DNA of 64,000 nucleotides from Burkholderiaceae bacterium (GCA_018261755.1 JAGTRJ010000014.1:62001-126000); one strand, 5' to 3'. Shown: positions 15,734 through 25,459, numbered from the stretch's first letter. Notes: generated by a model not told the origin, from the sequence alone. Translations and numbers: made by a program.

Positions 15734-16762
15734 TCAATGCTTATGGTCACTGCCTTCTTCGCCTACCAGCTTGACGTGGCCTTTTTCTTCGTCCATCGTC
15801 TTCGCCAGCAGTTTGACCAATGCATATACCGTGTTGATGTGCGGTGTTGCTGTATTGGTGACACGCCCTAATTCTACTACCGAGCCTACCAATGCATCAA
15901 TCTCGGGCGCGCGGCCGGCTTCAACATCTTGCAACATCGAGGTCTTGTGCTTGCCGACTTTCTCTGCGCCAGCGATGCGTTTTTCCAGCGGCACGCGGAA
16001 TTCGATGCCAAGTTTGTTCGCGATGCGCTGCGCTTCGATCATCATGTCGCCGGCGAGTTCACGCGACAGCGGATACTGGCAGATGTCGACCAGCGTCGAG
16101 TGCGCCAGCGAGCTGATCGGGTTGAACGTCAAGTTGCCCCACAGCTTGAGCCAGATTTCGGAACGGATGTTTTCCAGAATCGGCGCCTTGAAGCCGGCGT
16201 TGACGAAGCAGTCGGAAACCTTCTGCGCGCGTTCGGAAATCGTGCCATCGAGTTCGCCGATAGGGAAGCGGTCGCCTTCGATGTGGACTACGACGCCCGG
16301 CGCAATCAGTTCGGATGCCGGATAGACGACACAACCCAGCACGCGATCCGGCGAGATTTTTTCCAGGATGCGACCGGTCGGGTCAACGCTCTGCACGCGG
16401 CGTCCTTCGTGCGGGCCGCCATGCTTGTGGAAATACCAGTAAGGGATGCCGTTCTGCATCGTGACGACCACGGTGTTCGGGCCAAACAGCTTGGGTACGT
16501 CATCGACGATAGCTTCAACTTGATGGGCCTTCATCGCCAGGATAACCATATCCTGCGGACCAGCCTCTTCATAGTTATTGGTTGCCTTGACATTCTTGGC
16601 GATATGCTCGGTGCCGTCATGCATGATCAGTTTCATGCCGTTCTTGCTGATCGCCTCAAGGTTGGCGCCGCGAACAATGAATGTCACATCTTCTCCCGCC
16701 AGCGCCAGCTTGACACCAACGTAACCGCCGATCGCGCCGGCTCCAATAATCGCTATCTTCAT
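15734..16762 (-). CDS. 2-dehydropantoate 2-reductase family protein (PanE/ApbA)
   Basis: The 342-residue protein has the family N-terminal nucleotide motif (IAIIGAGAIGGYVG, residues 3-16), the catalytic-lysine region LAMKAHQ near residue 76, and the C-terminal domain with EIWLKLWGNLTFNPIS near 205 and ELDAL-like residues near 290. PanE reduces ketopantoate in pantothenate synthesis, but many paralogues act on other 2-keto acids. Its position directly upstream of a glyoxylate-type aminotransferase, rather than with panB/panC, leaves open a role in keto-acid metabolism. Strongly Asp/Glu/His-rich C terminus. Start ATG 16762. Confidence 0.82.
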   Translation of the reverse strand: MKIAIIGAGAIGGYVGVKLALAGEDVTFIVRGANLEAISKNGMKLIMHDGTEHIAKNVKATNNYEEAGPQDMVILAMKAHQVEAIVDDVPKLFGPNTVVVTMQNGIPYWYFHKHGGPHEGRRVQSVDPTGRILEKISPDRVLGCVVYPASELIAPGVVVHIEGDRFPIGELDGTISERAQKVSDCFVNAGFKAPILENIRSEIWLKLWGNLTFNPISSLAHSTLVDICQYPLSRELAGDMMIEAQRIANKLGIEFRVPLEKRIAGAEKVGKHKTSMLQDVEAGRAPEIDALVGSVVELGRVTNTATPHINTVYALVKLLAKTMDEEKGHVKLVGEEGSDHKH

Positions 16763-17156
16763 TTTAGTTATCCCTTGTTTAAAATTGTTCGATGCGGTTA
16801 CTTATGCTGCCAATACAGGTTCCCGATTGCGTCGCACCCGCCGGTTTTCCCCCAAGGGTCGGTTGCGGCACAGCCAGGACAAATTTCTGGAAGTGCAACG
16901 AGATCACCACTTTCGGCCAGACAGTTCATCGTTTGCATCGCTGCCTTTGAAGCCTGTCTGTTCATACCTCCGCATAATGTTTGGTCACTGGTTCTCTGAA
17001 CCAGAAAGGTACATCATAACGTGATTAGGTCATCATGCGCACAAAAAAATCAAAGAAGTGACCCTGCCGGGAAAATTTGCCAGTCATCTGCGCGCCGCTT
17101 CGTCGTGCAGATGACTTTTCCCGACAGTTAATTCTAGCCGGATTTTCTGCCGCCCG
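16763..17156. other. Spacer upstream of the PanE-like gene and downstream of fhs
   Basis: These 394 bases carry no convincing gene. The right end holds a long bulged hairpin (listed separately). The left part should contain the promoter of the PanE-like/aminotransferase pair, read leftward, but I cannot pick a clear -35/-10. Confidence 0.5.
17068..17123 (-). terminator. Bulged long hairpin downstream of fhs
   Basis: An inner perfect stem GTCATCTGC (17083-17091) / GCAGATGAC (17107-17115) is extended by CGGGAAAA (17068-17075) / TTTTCCCG (17116-17123) with a 7-base bulge on one side. It begins 34 bp after the fhs stop. The T-rich stretch on the minus strand comes only about 10-20 bases later, so this could be an mRNA 3'-end stabiliser rather than a simple terminator. 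Confidence 0.5.
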
Positions 17157-18830
17157 TCAGGACAGGCCGGTAATCCTGCCATCGGCGTCGACGTCGATGC
17201 CGTATGACGACGGAACCTTCGGCAATCCCGGCATCGTCATCACATCGCCGCAGATCATCACGATATATTCGGCGCCGGCTGCCAGACGGACTTCACGCAC
17301 ATTGAGCGAGTGGCCGGATGGCGCGCCGCGCAATGCCGGGTCGGACGAGAACGAATACTGTGTCTTGGCGACGCAGATCGGGAAGTGGCCGTAGCCATCC
17401 TGCTGCAACTGTTCGATCTGGTTGCGCACCGCGGTGTCGGTGATGACTTCCTTCGCACCATACAGCTTGGTGGCGATGATATTGATTTTTTCCCACAGCG
17501 TGGCGCTGTCCTCGTAAACGAACTTGAAGTTCGAAGGCGTGGTCTCGACCATGTTGACTACGGCTTTCGCCAGATCTTCGGCGCCTCGGCTGCCCTCGGC
17601 CCAGTGGCGGGAGACGACGACCGGCGCGCCTTGCGTTGCCATGCGGTCGCGCAGCAGCTTGATCTCGGCGTCGGTGTCGAGCGTGAAGTGGTTGATCGCG
17701 ACGATGCACGGCAGGCCGTAATGCGTGCGGATGTTGCTGACGTGGCGCTCCAGGTTGGCCATGCCTTTTTCCAGCGCGGCCAGGTTTTCCTTGGTCAATT
17801 CATTCAGCGCAACGCCGCCATGGTATTTCAGGCCGCGCACGGTGGTAACGATCACGGCGCAATCCGGACGCAGGCCGGATTTGCGGCACTTGATGTCGAC
17901 GAACTTTTCCGCGCCCAGATCGGCGCCGAAGCCGCCTTCGGTCACGACGTAGTCGGCCAGTTTCAGCGCGGAAGCAGTCGCGATGACCGAGTTGCAGCCG
18001 TGCGCCAGATTCGCAAACGGGCCGCCGTGGATGAAGGCGGGGTTGTTTTCCAGCGTCTGCACCATGTTCGGCTTGATCGCATCCTTGAGCAGCGCGGTCA
18101 TTGCACCTTGCGCATTCAGATCCTTGGCCAGAATCGGCTTGCGGTCGCGGGTATAGGCGACCACGATGCGGCCGAGCCGCTCCTTCAGATCTTCGATGCT
18201 GGTGGCAAGGCAGAAGATCGCCATCACTTCTGATGCAACCGCGATGTCGAAACCATCCGTGCGCGGGAAACCATTACCCGGGCCGCCAAGACCGACCGTG
18301 ACATTGCGCAGTGCGCGATCGTTCATGTCGATCACGCGACGCCAGACGATGCGGCGTACGTCAATGCCGAGTTCATTGCCATGGTGGACGTGGTTGTCAA
18401 TCAGCGCTGCCAGCAGGTTGTTGGCCAGTGCAACGGCATTGATGTCGCCGGTGAAATGCAGGTTGATGTCATCCATCGGCACGACTTGCGAATAGCCGCC
18501 GCCTGCTGCGCCGCCCTTCATGCCGAATACAGGTCCGAGCGAAGGTTCGCGCAAGCAGATGATCGTTTGCTTGCCGATGCGGTTCAATGCATCGCCCAGG
18601 CCGACCGTGGTGGTGGTCTTGCCTTCGCCGGCAGGCGTCGGGTTGATCGCAGTGACCAGAATCAGCTTTCCGTTCGGCTTGTCTTTCAGCGTTTCCAGAA
18701 ACTCCAGTGAAATCTTGGCTTTCCAGTGGCCGTACGGCTCCATATATTCCTCTTCGACCCCCAGCTTTTGAGCTACTTGGGCGATTCGGAGCATTTTGGC
18801 GCTCTGGGCAATTGCGATATCTGTTGTCAT
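17157..18830 (-). CDS. fhs: Formate-tetrahydrofolate ligase
   Basis: Fhs joins formate to tetrahydrofolate with ATP, giving 10-formyl-THF. The 557-residue protein has the P-loop [10 protein letters not shown] near residues 65-74, [20 protein letters not shown] near 91-110, and the conserved [13 protein letters not shown] near 300. In an oxalate-degrading cell, formate made by oxalyl-CoA decarboxylation and CoA transfer can enter one-carbon metabolism through this enzyme and supply serine and purine synthesis. It stands alone with its own promoter (18896-18924). GGAAGGA lies 7 bases before ATG 18830. Length and motifs are standard. Confidence 0.95.
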   Translation of the reverse strand: MTTDIAIAQSAKMLRIAQVAQKLGVEEEYMEPYGHWKAKISLEFLETLKDKPNGKLILVTAINPTPAGEGKTTTTVGLGDALNRIGKQTIICLREPSLGPVFGMKGGAAGGGYSQVVPMDDINLHFTGDINAVALANNLLAALIDNHVHHGNELGIDVRRIVWRRVIDMNDRALRNVTVGLGGPGNGFPRTDGFDIAVASEVMAIFCLATSIEDLKERLGRIVVAYTRDRKPILAKDLNAQGAMTALLKDAIKPNMVQTLENNPAFIHGGPFANLAHGCNSVIATASALKLADYVVTEGGFGADLGAEKFVDIKCRKSGLRPDCAVIVTTVRGLKYHGGVALNELTKENLAALEKGMANLERHVSNIRTHYGLPCIVAINHFTLDTDAEIKLLRDRMATQGAPVVVSRHWAEGSRGAEDLAKAVVNMVETTPSNFKFVYEDSATLWEKINIIATKLYGAKEVITDTAVRNQIEQLQQDGYGHFPICVAKTQYSFSSDPALRGAPSGHSLNVREVRLAAGAEYIVMICGDVMTMPGLPKVPSSYGIDVDADGRITGLS

Positions 18831-18895
18831 TGTTTAATCCTTCCTTCTCTTGGGTAAGGGAGTGTGCGGCCTGGATGGCTACGGAGTGATTTTTG

Positions 18896-18924
18896 ATTAT
18901 ACAAGCTACTTTTGGCAGCAACAA
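18896..18924 (-). promoter_or_regulatory. Sigma-70-type promoter of fhs
   Basis: On the minus strand a TTGTTG box (18919-18924) and a perfect TATAAT box (18896-18901) are separated by 17 bp. The -10 box lies about 65 bp upstream of the fhs ATG. This is one of the clearest consensus promoters in the window. Confidence 0.7.
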
Positions 18925-19053
18925 GACATGGTCGGACTAGTGCAAGATGGCTGCGCTGGCGGCGCTTTTCGACGGCGGCGGCGCGTTTGCGGCGGTAACT
19001 CTTCGGTTAAAATGAGCGACTCCGAATTTGCCCGATAGCCTATTTATATTGCC

Positions 19054-20421
19054 ATGCTGGATAATCTGACCAACCGTCTGGCGCAAGTCGTCAAGACGCT
19101 GCGCGGCGAAGCGCGCCTGACTGAATCGAATACTGCCGACATGCTGCGCGAAGTGCGCCTGGCGCTGCTGGAGGCGGACGTCGCGCTGCCCGCAGTGCGC
19201 GAGTTTGTTGCGCAGGTCAAGCAAAAGGCGATGGGCGAAGAAGTCATCACGTCGCTGTCGCCGGGGCAGGCACTGGTTGGCATCGTGCAGCAGGAACTGG
19301 CGGCCATCATGGGGGCCGATCTCGGGCCGAAAGCGTCGGAACTCAGTTTCGCCACCCAGCCGCCGGCCATCATCCTGATGGCCGGCTTGCAGGGGGCCGG
19401 CAAGACGACCACCGTCGGCAAGCTGGCGCGGTTTCTGCGCGAGACGCAGAAAAAGAAAGTGCTGACCGTTTCGGCCGACGTTTACCGCCCGGCGGCGATT
19501 GCGCAGTTGCAGGCGGTGACCGAGCAGGTCGGCGCCGATTTCTTCCCGTCGCAGGCCAGCGACAAGCCAGTTGAGATTGCGCTGGCGGCGCTGGATTTCG
19601 CCCGTCGGCACTATCACGACGTGCTGATCGTCGATACCGCCGGCCGGTTGGGCGTCGACGAAGAAATGATGCGCGAGATTTCCGCGCTGCATGCGGCGGT
19701 CAAGCCGATCGAAACGCTGTTCGTGGTCGATGCGATGCTGGGCCAGGACGCGATTAATACTGCCAAGGCGTTCAACGATGCGTTGCCGCTGACCGGCGTC
19801 GTGCTGACCAAGCTCGATGGCGATTCGCGTGGTGGCGCGGCGTTGTCGGTGCGGCATGTGACCGGCAAGCCGATCAAGTTTGCCGGCGTGTCGGAAAAGC
19901 TCGACGGGCTGGAAGCGTTCGATCCGCAGCGGATGGCGAACCGCATCCTCGGTATGGGCGACATCATCGCGCTGGTCGAGGAAGCTAGAAAGAACGTCGA
20001 TATCCAGAGCGCGCAGGAAATGGCGCAAAAGATCAAGAGTGGCGGCAAGTTCGACCTGAACGACTTCAAGCAGCAGATTGCGCAGATGAGGAAAATGGGC
20101 GGGCTGTCCGGCATGCTCGACAAGATGCCGGCGCAGATTCAGCAGCAGGCGGGTGGTGCGAACATGGATCACGCCGAGCGCAATGTGCGCCGGATGGAAG
20201 GCATCATCAACTCGATGACGCCGCAGGAACGCGCCAAGCCGGAACTCATCAAGGCGTCGCGCAAGCGGCGGATTGCCGCCGGAGCTGGCGTGCAGGTGCA
20301 GGAAGTCAACCGGATGCTGTCCCAGTTCGAGCAGATGCAATCGATGATGAAAAAGCTCAAGGGCGGCGGCATGATGAAGTTGATGCGCGGGCTGAAAGGA
20401 ATGATGCCGGGAATGCGCTGA
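19054..20421 (+). CDS. ffh: Signal recognition particle protein Ffh (SRP54)
   Basis: Ffh binds 4.5S RNA and signal sequences of nascent inner-membrane proteins and docks on FtsY. The 455-residue protein has the helical N domain (residues 1-85), the GTPase G domain with GLQGAGKTTT at 111-120, DTAGR near 195 and TKLDGD near 250, and a Met-rich M domain (about 300-455) ending in a run of Met, Lys and Gly. Length is normal. The 4.5S RNA gene is not visible in this window. A small hairpin at the stop codon may terminate the transcript. Confidence 0.96.
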   Translation: MLDNLTNRLAQVVKTLRGEARLTESNTADMLREVRLALLEADVALPAVREFVAQVKQKAMGEEVITSLSPGQALVGIVQQELAAIMGADLGPKASELSFATQPPAIILMAGLQGAGKTTTVGKLARFLRETQKKKVLTVSADVYRPAAIAQLQAVTEQVGADFFPSQASDKPVEIALAALDFARRHYHDVLIVDTAGRLGVDEEMMREISALHAAVKPIETLFVVDAMLGQDAINTAKAFNDALPLTGVVLTKLDGDSRGGAALSVRHVTGKPIKFAGVSEKLDGLEAFDPQRMANRILGMGDIIALVEEARKNVDIQSAQEMAQKIKSGGKFDLNDFKQQIAQMRKMGGLSGMLDKMPAQIQQQAGGANMDHAERNVRRMEGIINSMTPQERAKPELIKASRKRRIAAGAGVQVQEVNRMLSQFEQMQSMMKKLKGGGMMKLMRGLKGMMPGMR

Positions 20422-20444
20422 AACCGCGCGTTCGGGCCGGTTTT
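20421..20444 (+). terminator. Weak terminator-like hairpin after ffh
   Basis: AAACCG at 20421-20426 can pair with CGGTTT at 20438-20443, starting at the last base of the ffh stop codon, with a GC-rich loop containing TTCG and a short T-run. Stem pairing is moderate. Confidence 0.4.
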
Positions 20445-20614
20445 GCTGGCGGAGTCGCCATTCGGGCGCCTTTTCTGTTGCAGAGTGTGATTCGTCGGAC
20501 ACAGATTGTGGTGAAATCACAAAAAATGCTTGCGTGTGCCCGGAAAACGCAACAATATTGACGGTGCATTGACTTTGCGCAATTTCCCACCGTTTTTGTG
20601 AATGAGGCTCGAAT

Positions 20615-21082
20615 ATGGCGACAACCAAAAAACCTGCAGCAAAAGCAGCACCAGCCAAGAAAGCCGCTCCGGCAAAACCCGCCGCAGCAGCCAAACCAGC
20701 AGCAAAAACCGCAGCCAAGAAACCGGCAGCCAAAGCCGCTGCCAAGCCGGCAGCCAAGAAGCCGGTAGCAAAAGCCGCCGCCAAGCCGGCAGCGAAGAAG
20801 CCGGCAGTCAAGAAGGCTCCAGCGAAGCCGCGCACCCCGAATGCCGCATTCATGAAACCGCTGACGCCGTCTCCTGCACTGGCCGCTGTGGTCGGTTCCG
20901 CTGCACTGCCGCGTACCGAAGTAACCAAGAAAATCTGGGATTACATCAAGAAGAACAAGCTGCAGGATGCAGTCAACAAGCGCAACATCAATGCCGACGA
21001 CAAGCTGAAGGTCATCTTTGGCGGCAAGGCTCAGGTCACGATGTTCGAATTGGCCAAACTGGTTTCCGGCCACCTGTCCTGA
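20615..21082 (+). CDS. SWIB/MDM2-domain protein with histone-H1-like N-terminal tail
   Basis: The 155-residue protein has two parts. Residues 1-75 are Lys/Ala/Pro-rich with AKKPAAK-type repeats, like bacterial H1-like proteins. Residues 80-152 form a SWIB domain: ALPRTEVTKKIWDYIKKN, LQDAVNKRNINADDKLK, FGGKAQVTMFELAKLVSGHL. SWIB domains occur in eukaryotic SWI/SNF complexes and, in bacteria, in chlamydiae and some proteobacteria, alone or attached to topoisomerase I. A nucleoid-associated role is likely but unproven. It is monocistronic. The tail resembles that of the protein at 10759-11661 and the C terminus of the lipoprotein at 61254-62678. Confidence 0.87.
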   Translation: MATTKKPAAKAAPAKKAAPAKPAAAAKPAAKTAAKKPAAKAAAKPAAKKPVAKAAAKPAAKKPAVKKAPAKPRTPNAAFMKPLTPSPALAAVVGSAALPRTEVTKKIWDYIKKNKLQDAVNKRNINADDKLKVIFGGKAQVTMFELAKLVSGHLS

Positions 21083-21131
21083 TAGACGCGGTTGCTGTAG
21101 TGAACGCCTGAGGCTGCGGCTTCAGGCGTGG

Positions 21132-21743
21132 TCATGCCTTCCATCGATCCCACGCAGAACGCACGGCGTTGGGATATTCTGGTCGTCCGCGGCTGCCGTT
21201 GTATCGCCCCAGCGCGAGATACAGGTCGCCGCGTTCCATGTCGATGTACATCCGCAGGATCGAGCAGCCGTAACGCAGATTGGTCTGCATGTGGAACAGC
21301 TTGCGCCGATCGCCATCGCCGACGACGCGCGTCCAGAACGGCATAACCTGCATGTAGCCATGCGCCTTCGCGGTTGAAATCGCATATTTGCGAAACGCCG
21401 ATTCGACCTGGATCAAGCCCAGCACCAGTGCTGGCTCCAGCCCGGCGCGCTTAGCTTCATACCATACCGTTTCCAGGAATTCACGCCGCACCCGCGCGTC
21501 CGGCAGGCGTTTCTTCAGCCGTTCCGACATGTGCCCCAGCCAGTGCAGGTACTGGATACGCTGGTTAATGTCGCCGAATTTCGGCCTTGGCGGCGTGGCA
21601 TCGGCAATGGCATTTGCCAGCGCTAGCCGCACCGAATCACTCATCGCTTCTTCCTTCTGGTTGCCGGCCAGCGCGGGCGGCATCACGCACGCCAGCGCCA
21701 GCAGCAAGGCCGGCCATTTCGATTTCGGACGGATGCGATTCAT
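21132..21743 (-). CDS. Lytic transglycosylase SLT-domain protein
   Basis: The 203-residue exported protein begins with a signal peptide (basic start, hydrophobic helix, cleavage near ALAG at residue 27). Its SLT domain has the catalytic Glu E114 in GLIQVESAFRKYA, the GYMQVMP motif near 129, and the closing ALGRYNGSRG near 180. It would cleave peptidoglycan glycan strands to anhydromuropeptides in the periplasm, which AmpD (9114-9698) later recycles. The start at ATG 21743 is chosen because the signal peptide begins there; an extension to 21842 would run into the repeat element. It follows proS on the same strand. Confidence 0.87.
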   Translation of the reverse strand: MNRIRPKSKWPALLLALACVMPPALAGNQKEEAMSDSVRLALANAIADATPPRPKFGDINQRIQYLHWLGHMSERLKKRLPDARVRREFLETVWYEAKRAGLEPALVLGLIQVESAFRKYAISTAKAHGYMQVMPFWTRVVGDGDRRKLFHMQTNLRYGCSILRMYIDMERGDLYLALGRYNGSRGRPEYPNAVRSAWDRWKA

Positions 21744-21786
21744 CGTTTGCTCCGTGCGGGGCAGGATGCCTGAAAAAACGATGTTT

Positions 21787-21870
21787 TCATGGGAGTATCC
21801 ACCTATTTTTATCACTTCGGCTCGAACTTCTGGGGCGCTCAAAAAATACTGCCCCCAGTATTATTTTTGT
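21787..21870 (+). repeat. Dispersed 80-bp three-box element, copy C
   Basis: Boxes: GTAT 21795, ATAC 21846, GTAT 21858 (offsets 51, 12 and 63). The palindrome AATACTG/CAGTATT with CCCC loop overlaps the proS stop codon (21861-21863). Read leftward it is a hairpin followed by a T-run, so this copy may end the proS transcript. CTGGG lies 16 bp before the ATAC. Confidence 0.75.
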
Positions 21871-23588
21871 CCCGCCAGCTTGTCCAGCACGAATTTTGTC
21901 ATCTCCGACGCCAGTACGGCAGTCGCTTCCGTATCGCGACGGCCCTGATATTCAAGCTTTCCTTCCTTCAGCCCACGTTCGCCAATCACCACCCGGTGCG
22001 GCACGCCAATCAGTTCCCAGTCGGCGAACATCACGCCGGGGCGCTCGCCGCGGTCGTCCAGAATTGCGTCGACGCCGGCAGCCAGCAGTTCGGCCAGCAG
22101 CTTGTCGGCCTGTTCCTTCACCGCCGCGCTGCGGTCGTAGCCCATCGGACACAGCACCACCTCAAACGGCGCGATCGCCGCCGGCCAGATGATGCCCTTG
22201 TCGTCGAAATTCTGTTCGATCGCCGCACCGAGGATGCGGGTCACACCGATGCCGTAACAGCCCATCTGCATCAGTTGCGGCTTGCCGGCTTCGTCCAGAT
22301 AGGTTGCCTTCATGTCTTGCGAATAGCGGTCGCCGAGTTGGAACACATGGCCGACTTCGATCCCGCGCTGAATTTCGAGCGTGCCCTTGCCGTCCGGCGA
22401 CGGATCGCCGGCGACCACGTTGCGGAAATCGGCCACACTGGCGGGCAGCGGCAGGTCGCGCTCCCAGTTCACTCCGGTCAGGTGGAAGCCGGCTTCGTTC
22501 GCACCACAGGCAAAGTCGCTTAGCGCCTCGACTGCATGGTCGGCGTAGATCGCCACATTGTTCAAACCGACCGGGCCGAGATAGCCGGGGCGGCAGCCTG
22601 TGTGGTGCACGATATCGTCATCACTGGCGAAGCGGAATTCGCCCAAGCGTTTTTGTGTCTTGATTTCGTTCAGATCATGGTCGCCGCGCAGCAGGATGAT
22701 CGCGAATTGATCTGGCTGGCCCTCTTCGCCGCGGCGCACGATAGCGATCAGTTTCACCAGTTTTTCCAGCGGCAATTGCAGGAATTCAGCTACTTCGTTC
22801 ATGCTCTTCTTGCCCGGCGTGGCGACTTTTTGCATCGGCTGCGTCGGCACGCCGCGCGCTTGCGGGTGCGGCAACGCTTCGGCTGCCTCGATGTTGGCGG
22901 CGTAATCCGAGGTTGGGCAGTACACCAGCGCATCTTCGCCGGTATCGGCGATCACATGGAATTCGTGCGAGCCGGAACCGCCGATGGCGCCATTGTCGGC
23001 CGCGACCGGGCGGAACTGCAGGCCGAAGCGGGTGAAGATGCGCACATAGGCATCGAACATCACCTGATACGATTTTTTCATGCCTTCGGCGTCACGGTCG
23101 AACGAATAGGCATCTTTCATCGTGAATTCTCGTCCGCGCATCAGGCCAAAACGCGGCCGACGCTCGTCGCGGAACTTGGTCTGGAAGTGGTAGAAATTCA
23201 CCGGCAGTTGGCGGTAGGACTTGATTTCGGTGCGCGCGATGTCGGTGATGACTTCTTCCGATGTCGGCTGGATGATGAAATCGCGCCCGTGGCGATCCTT
23301 CACCCGCATGAGTTCAGGGCCGTATTTTTGCCAGCGGCCGGTTTCCTGCCACAGTTCGGCTGGTTGCACCACCGGCATCAACAGTTCGACCGCGCCGGCG
23401 CGGTTCATTTCTTCGCGGATGATCGCTTCGACCTTCTTGATCGAGCGCAGGCCGACTGGCATGTAGGTGTAGATCCCCGAGCTTAGACGCTTGATCATGC
23501 CGGCACGCAGCATCAGTTTGTGGCTGACGATTTCGGCGTCGGACGGGGCTTCTTTTAACGTGGAAATAAAAAATTGCGAGGCGCGCAT
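21861..23588 (-). CDS. proS: Prolyl-tRNA synthetase
   Basis: ProS charges tRNA-Pro. The 575-residue protein is the long bacterial form: class II motif 1 region near residues 65-80, motif 2 with [17 protein letters not shown] near 140-155, the YbaK-like editing insertion (about 225-385), motif 3 ([13 protein letters not shown]) near 445, and the C-terminal anticodon-binding domain. The conserved N terminus [19 protein letters not shown] fixes the start at ATG 23588, although its ribosome-binding site is weak (AAAAGAA). It is divergent from rppH. Copy C of the repeat element covers its stop codon. Confidence 0.96.
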   Translation of the reverse strand: MRASQFFISTLKEAPSDAEIVSHKLMLRAGMIKRLSSGIYTYMPVGLRSIKKVEAIIREEMNRAGAVELLMPVVQPAELWQETGRWQKYGPELMRVKDRHGRDFIIQPTSEEVITDIARTEIKSYRQLPVNFYHFQTKFRDERRPRFGLMRGREFTMKDAYSFDRDAEGMKKSYQVMFDAYVRIFTRFGLQFRPVAADNGAIGGSGSHEFHVIADTGEDALVYCPTSDYAANIEAAEALPHPQARGVPTQPMQKVATPGKKSMNEVAEFLQLPLEKLVKLIAIVRRGEEGQPDQFAIILLRGDHDLNEIKTQKRLGEFRFASDDDIVHHTGCRPGYLGPVGLNNVAIYADHAVEALSDFACGANEAGFHLTGVNWERDLPLPASVADFRNVVAGDPSPDGKGTLEIQRGIEVGHVFQLGDRYSQDMKATYLDEAGKPQLMQMGCYGIGVTRILGAAIEQNFDDKGIIWPAAIAPFEVVLCPMGYDRSAAVKEQADKLLAELLAAGVDAILDDRGERPGVMFADWELIGVPHRVVIGERGLKEGKLEYQGRRDTEATAVLASEMTKFVLDKLAGQK

Positions 23589-23799
23589 CGGGAGTAATTC
23601 TTTTAAAAAAATGAAGGGTATAATCAATGCAATTTTAAAGGATTAGCTTGCCGGTGCGTCCAAACATGAAGCAAATGCCTGAAATTGATGACCGTATGGC
23701 AGTGATTGCGTTGCGCAAATGTCGCGCCTGCAGTCCGCCGCCATGCGGTCTTATCTTATTGTGAGGCGCGGCTGGTAGCAGAAAGTTTCGAGGTTAAAT

Positions 23800-24366
23800 A
23801 TGCTGGATCGGGAAGGGTTTCGCCCCAACGTCGGCATTATCCTGCTGAACCTGCACAATGAGGTTTGGTGGGGCAAGCGGGTGCGCGAGCATTCCTGGCA
23901 GTTTCCGCAAGGCGGCATCAAGCATGGGGAAACGCCGGAACAGGCGATGTATCGCGAACTGGAAGAAGAAACTGGCTTGCGGCCTGAGCATGTCAAGGTG
24001 GTTGGCAGAACGCGCGACTGGCTGCGCTACGAAGTGCCGGATCATTTCATTCGCCGGGAAATTCGCGGTCACTACCGCGGCCAGAAGCAGATCTGGTTCC
24101 TGCTGCGCCTGATTGGGCGCGATTCAGATGTTAATCTCCGCCTCAGCACCAATCCCGAATTTGACGCTTGGCGTTGGCATGACTATTGGGTGCCGCTCGA
24201 TGTCGTGATTGAGTTCAAGCGCAACGTATATCAAAGCGCGCTGGTGGAATTGTCACGATTTTTGCCACCATCGATACAGCAGGGGGCATTGCGACAGGTA
24301 GGAGGAAAAAGACAGCGTCAAGTGGTGATGCCTGTGCTGGCTGGTGTGGGAGCAGAACGTGAATAA
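23800..24366 (+). CDS. rppH: RNA 5'-pyrophosphohydrolase RppH
   Basis: RppH removes pyrophosphate from 5' ends of mRNA and so starts RNase E-dependent decay. The 188-residue protein starts [17 protein letters not shown] and has a full Nudix box (G38 to G59, with REL and the EE pair of EEETG), then the W-rich KQIWFLLRL segment near 100. It matches the RppH/NudH length. Its end overlaps the CNP1-like gene by 8 bp. The proS/rppH divergent pair is widely conserved in betaproteobacteria. Confidence 0.94.
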   Translation: MLDREGFRPNVGIILLNLHNEVWWGKRVREHSWQFPQGGIKHGETPEQAMYRELEEETGLRPEHVKVVGRTRDWLRYEVPDHFIRREIRGHYRGQKQIWFLLRLIGRDSDVNLRLSTNPEFDAWRWHDYWVPLDVVIEFKRNVYQSALVELSRFLPPSIQQGALRQVGGKRQRQVVMPVLAGVGAERE

Positions 24367-24922
24367 ATCTCAAGCATGGTTTTGTCGCACGGTATTGGGT
24401 GTGGCGTTGTTTTTGCCGTTATCCGGCGCGCAGGCCAATCCGTTCATGAACATGGCTCCCGAAGTGTTGCCCAACCGTAATTACGTGGGTGACGACGAGA
24501 ACAAGCCGAAACCGGAAGAAAAGACGGTGCTGCCGCCGATGCCGAAGGCGGAAGACATGCTGCCATTTGAGACTGGCCCGAACGCGGCCCAGTCTTTTGC
24601 CATCGACGCGAAATCGCTGTCAATCGGCAAGGATGGCATCATTCGCTACACGGTGGTTGCAACCAGCCGCGCTGGCGCGGTCAACATCATCCATGAAGGG
24701 GTGAACTGCAAGACCCACGAATACCGGCAATATGCGTATGGCCGCAAGGATGGTCAGTGGGCATGGTCACGCAATGAGCAGTGGCAACGGGTTTCGACCC
24801 TGTCCGTCAACCAGTCGCACACAATCCTGGCGCGCAATTTTTTCTGTCTGGCGGGCTTGCCTGCCGGTAGCGCGAGTGAAATTGTGACCAGCATCCGCTA
24901 CAACCGGCCATTAGAATACTGA
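24359..24922 (+). CDS. CNP1-like family exported protein
   Basis: The 187-residue protein has an N-terminal signal peptide (cleavage after QA near residue 26), a Pro/Glu/Lys-rich linker and a compact domain with [20 protein letters not shown] and [14 protein letters not shown], characteristic of the CNP1-like family (cryptic neisserial protein type). Function is unknown. I use GTG 24359, with GGGAG six bases upstream. An alternative GTG at 24344 would add five residues. It overlaps rppH by 8 bp and so is translationally coupled to it. Its TGA stop lies inside the palindrome of repeat copy F. Confidence 0.8.
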   Translation: MNKSQAWFCRTVLGVALFLPLSGAQANPFMNMAPEVLPNRNYVGDDENKPKPEEKTVLPPMPKAEDMLPFETGPNAAQSFAIDAKSLSIGKDGIIRYTVVATSRAGAVNIIHEGVNCKTHEYRQYAYGRKDGQWAWSRNEQWQRVSTLSVNQSHTILARNFFCLAGLPAGSASEIVTSIRYNRPLEY

Positions 24923-24990
24923 TGGGAGTATGCAGGGGTTGCCCCGGAATGTTTGGTGCAGGCGAATAATTTTGCTTCATACTCCCTGAG
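24908..24990 (-). repeat. Dispersed 80-bp three-box element, copy F
   Basis: On the minus strand GTAT begins at 24982, ATAC at 24931 and the second GTAT at 24919 (offsets 51, 12 and 63). The element bridges the convergent stop codons of the CNP1-like gene and the unrecognised gene at 24977. GGGAGTATG (24924-24932) and CATACTCCC (24978-24986) are perfect 9-bp inverted copies, so the whole element can fold with a 45-base loop. Confidence 0.75.
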
Positions 24991-25459
24991 CATCTGTTTC
25001 CTGAGGCGCGTTTGCGGCGGTTTCGGCATTTTGTTGCAGCAGCCATTCTTTCAGCGCGCCTTCGAGCGGGATTTTTGAGATTTTTTTCGACACGCTCAAA
25101 TTGACCGACAGCAAAATCTGGATTTTCGAAAACGGAATGTCCGGGAAATAGTGCAGGAAAGTCGAGAGGAAGGATTTCGAATCGAGCACCCACAGCACCT
25201 TTTTGCTGCTCAAATATTGCAGGATGCTGGTGATGCTGTGTCCGCGGCCGATGACGTCGAAAATGAAGTGGTTGAACTTCTTGTCGATCGCCTTGAAATC
25301 AAGCGCATCCTCAACCATGATTTTCGACAGGTAATACAGGCCGGTTGCGGCGCGGAAAAAACCGATCGACTGGTTCTTGTTATTGCCGTGCATCGTGATG
25401 GCCAGGATTTTTTCCTTGGCTTCATCATCCAGAATTAGGTGCAGATATCGGTTGCTCAT
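24977..25459 (-). CDS. Unrecognised 160-residue protein
   Basis: I do not recognise this protein. It has no signal peptide or membrane helix. The first 140 residues look like a mixed alpha/beta cytoplasmic domain with regular hydrophobic spacing and many Lys, Phe and Ile (YLHLILDDEAKEKILAITMH at the start, ISKIPLEGALKEWLLQQNAE near 128), and the last 20 residues are Ala/Gln/Glu-rich and probably disordered. It stands alone, convergent with the CNP1-like gene. Codon choice with normal GC-ending codons and a plausible start support a real gene. Confidence 0.65.
   Translation of the reverse strand: MSNRYLHLILDDEAKEKILAITMHGNNKNQSIGFFRAATGLYYLSKIMVEDALDFKAIDKKFNHFIFDVIGRGHSITSILQYLSSKKVLWVLDSKSFLSTFLHYFPDIPFSKIQILLSVNLSVSKKISKIPLEGALKEWLLQQNAETAANAPQETDAQGV

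Noticed and set aside
16785-17024. Short plus-strand ORF in the spacer upstream of the PanE-like gene
   Set aside because: No ribosome-binding site, no recognisable domain and composition unlike neighbouring genes.
23615-23690. A GGGTATAAT string upstream of proS/rppH
   Set aside because: It lacks the ATAC/GTAT pair at the required spacing. It may be a promoter -10 but I could not find a good -35.
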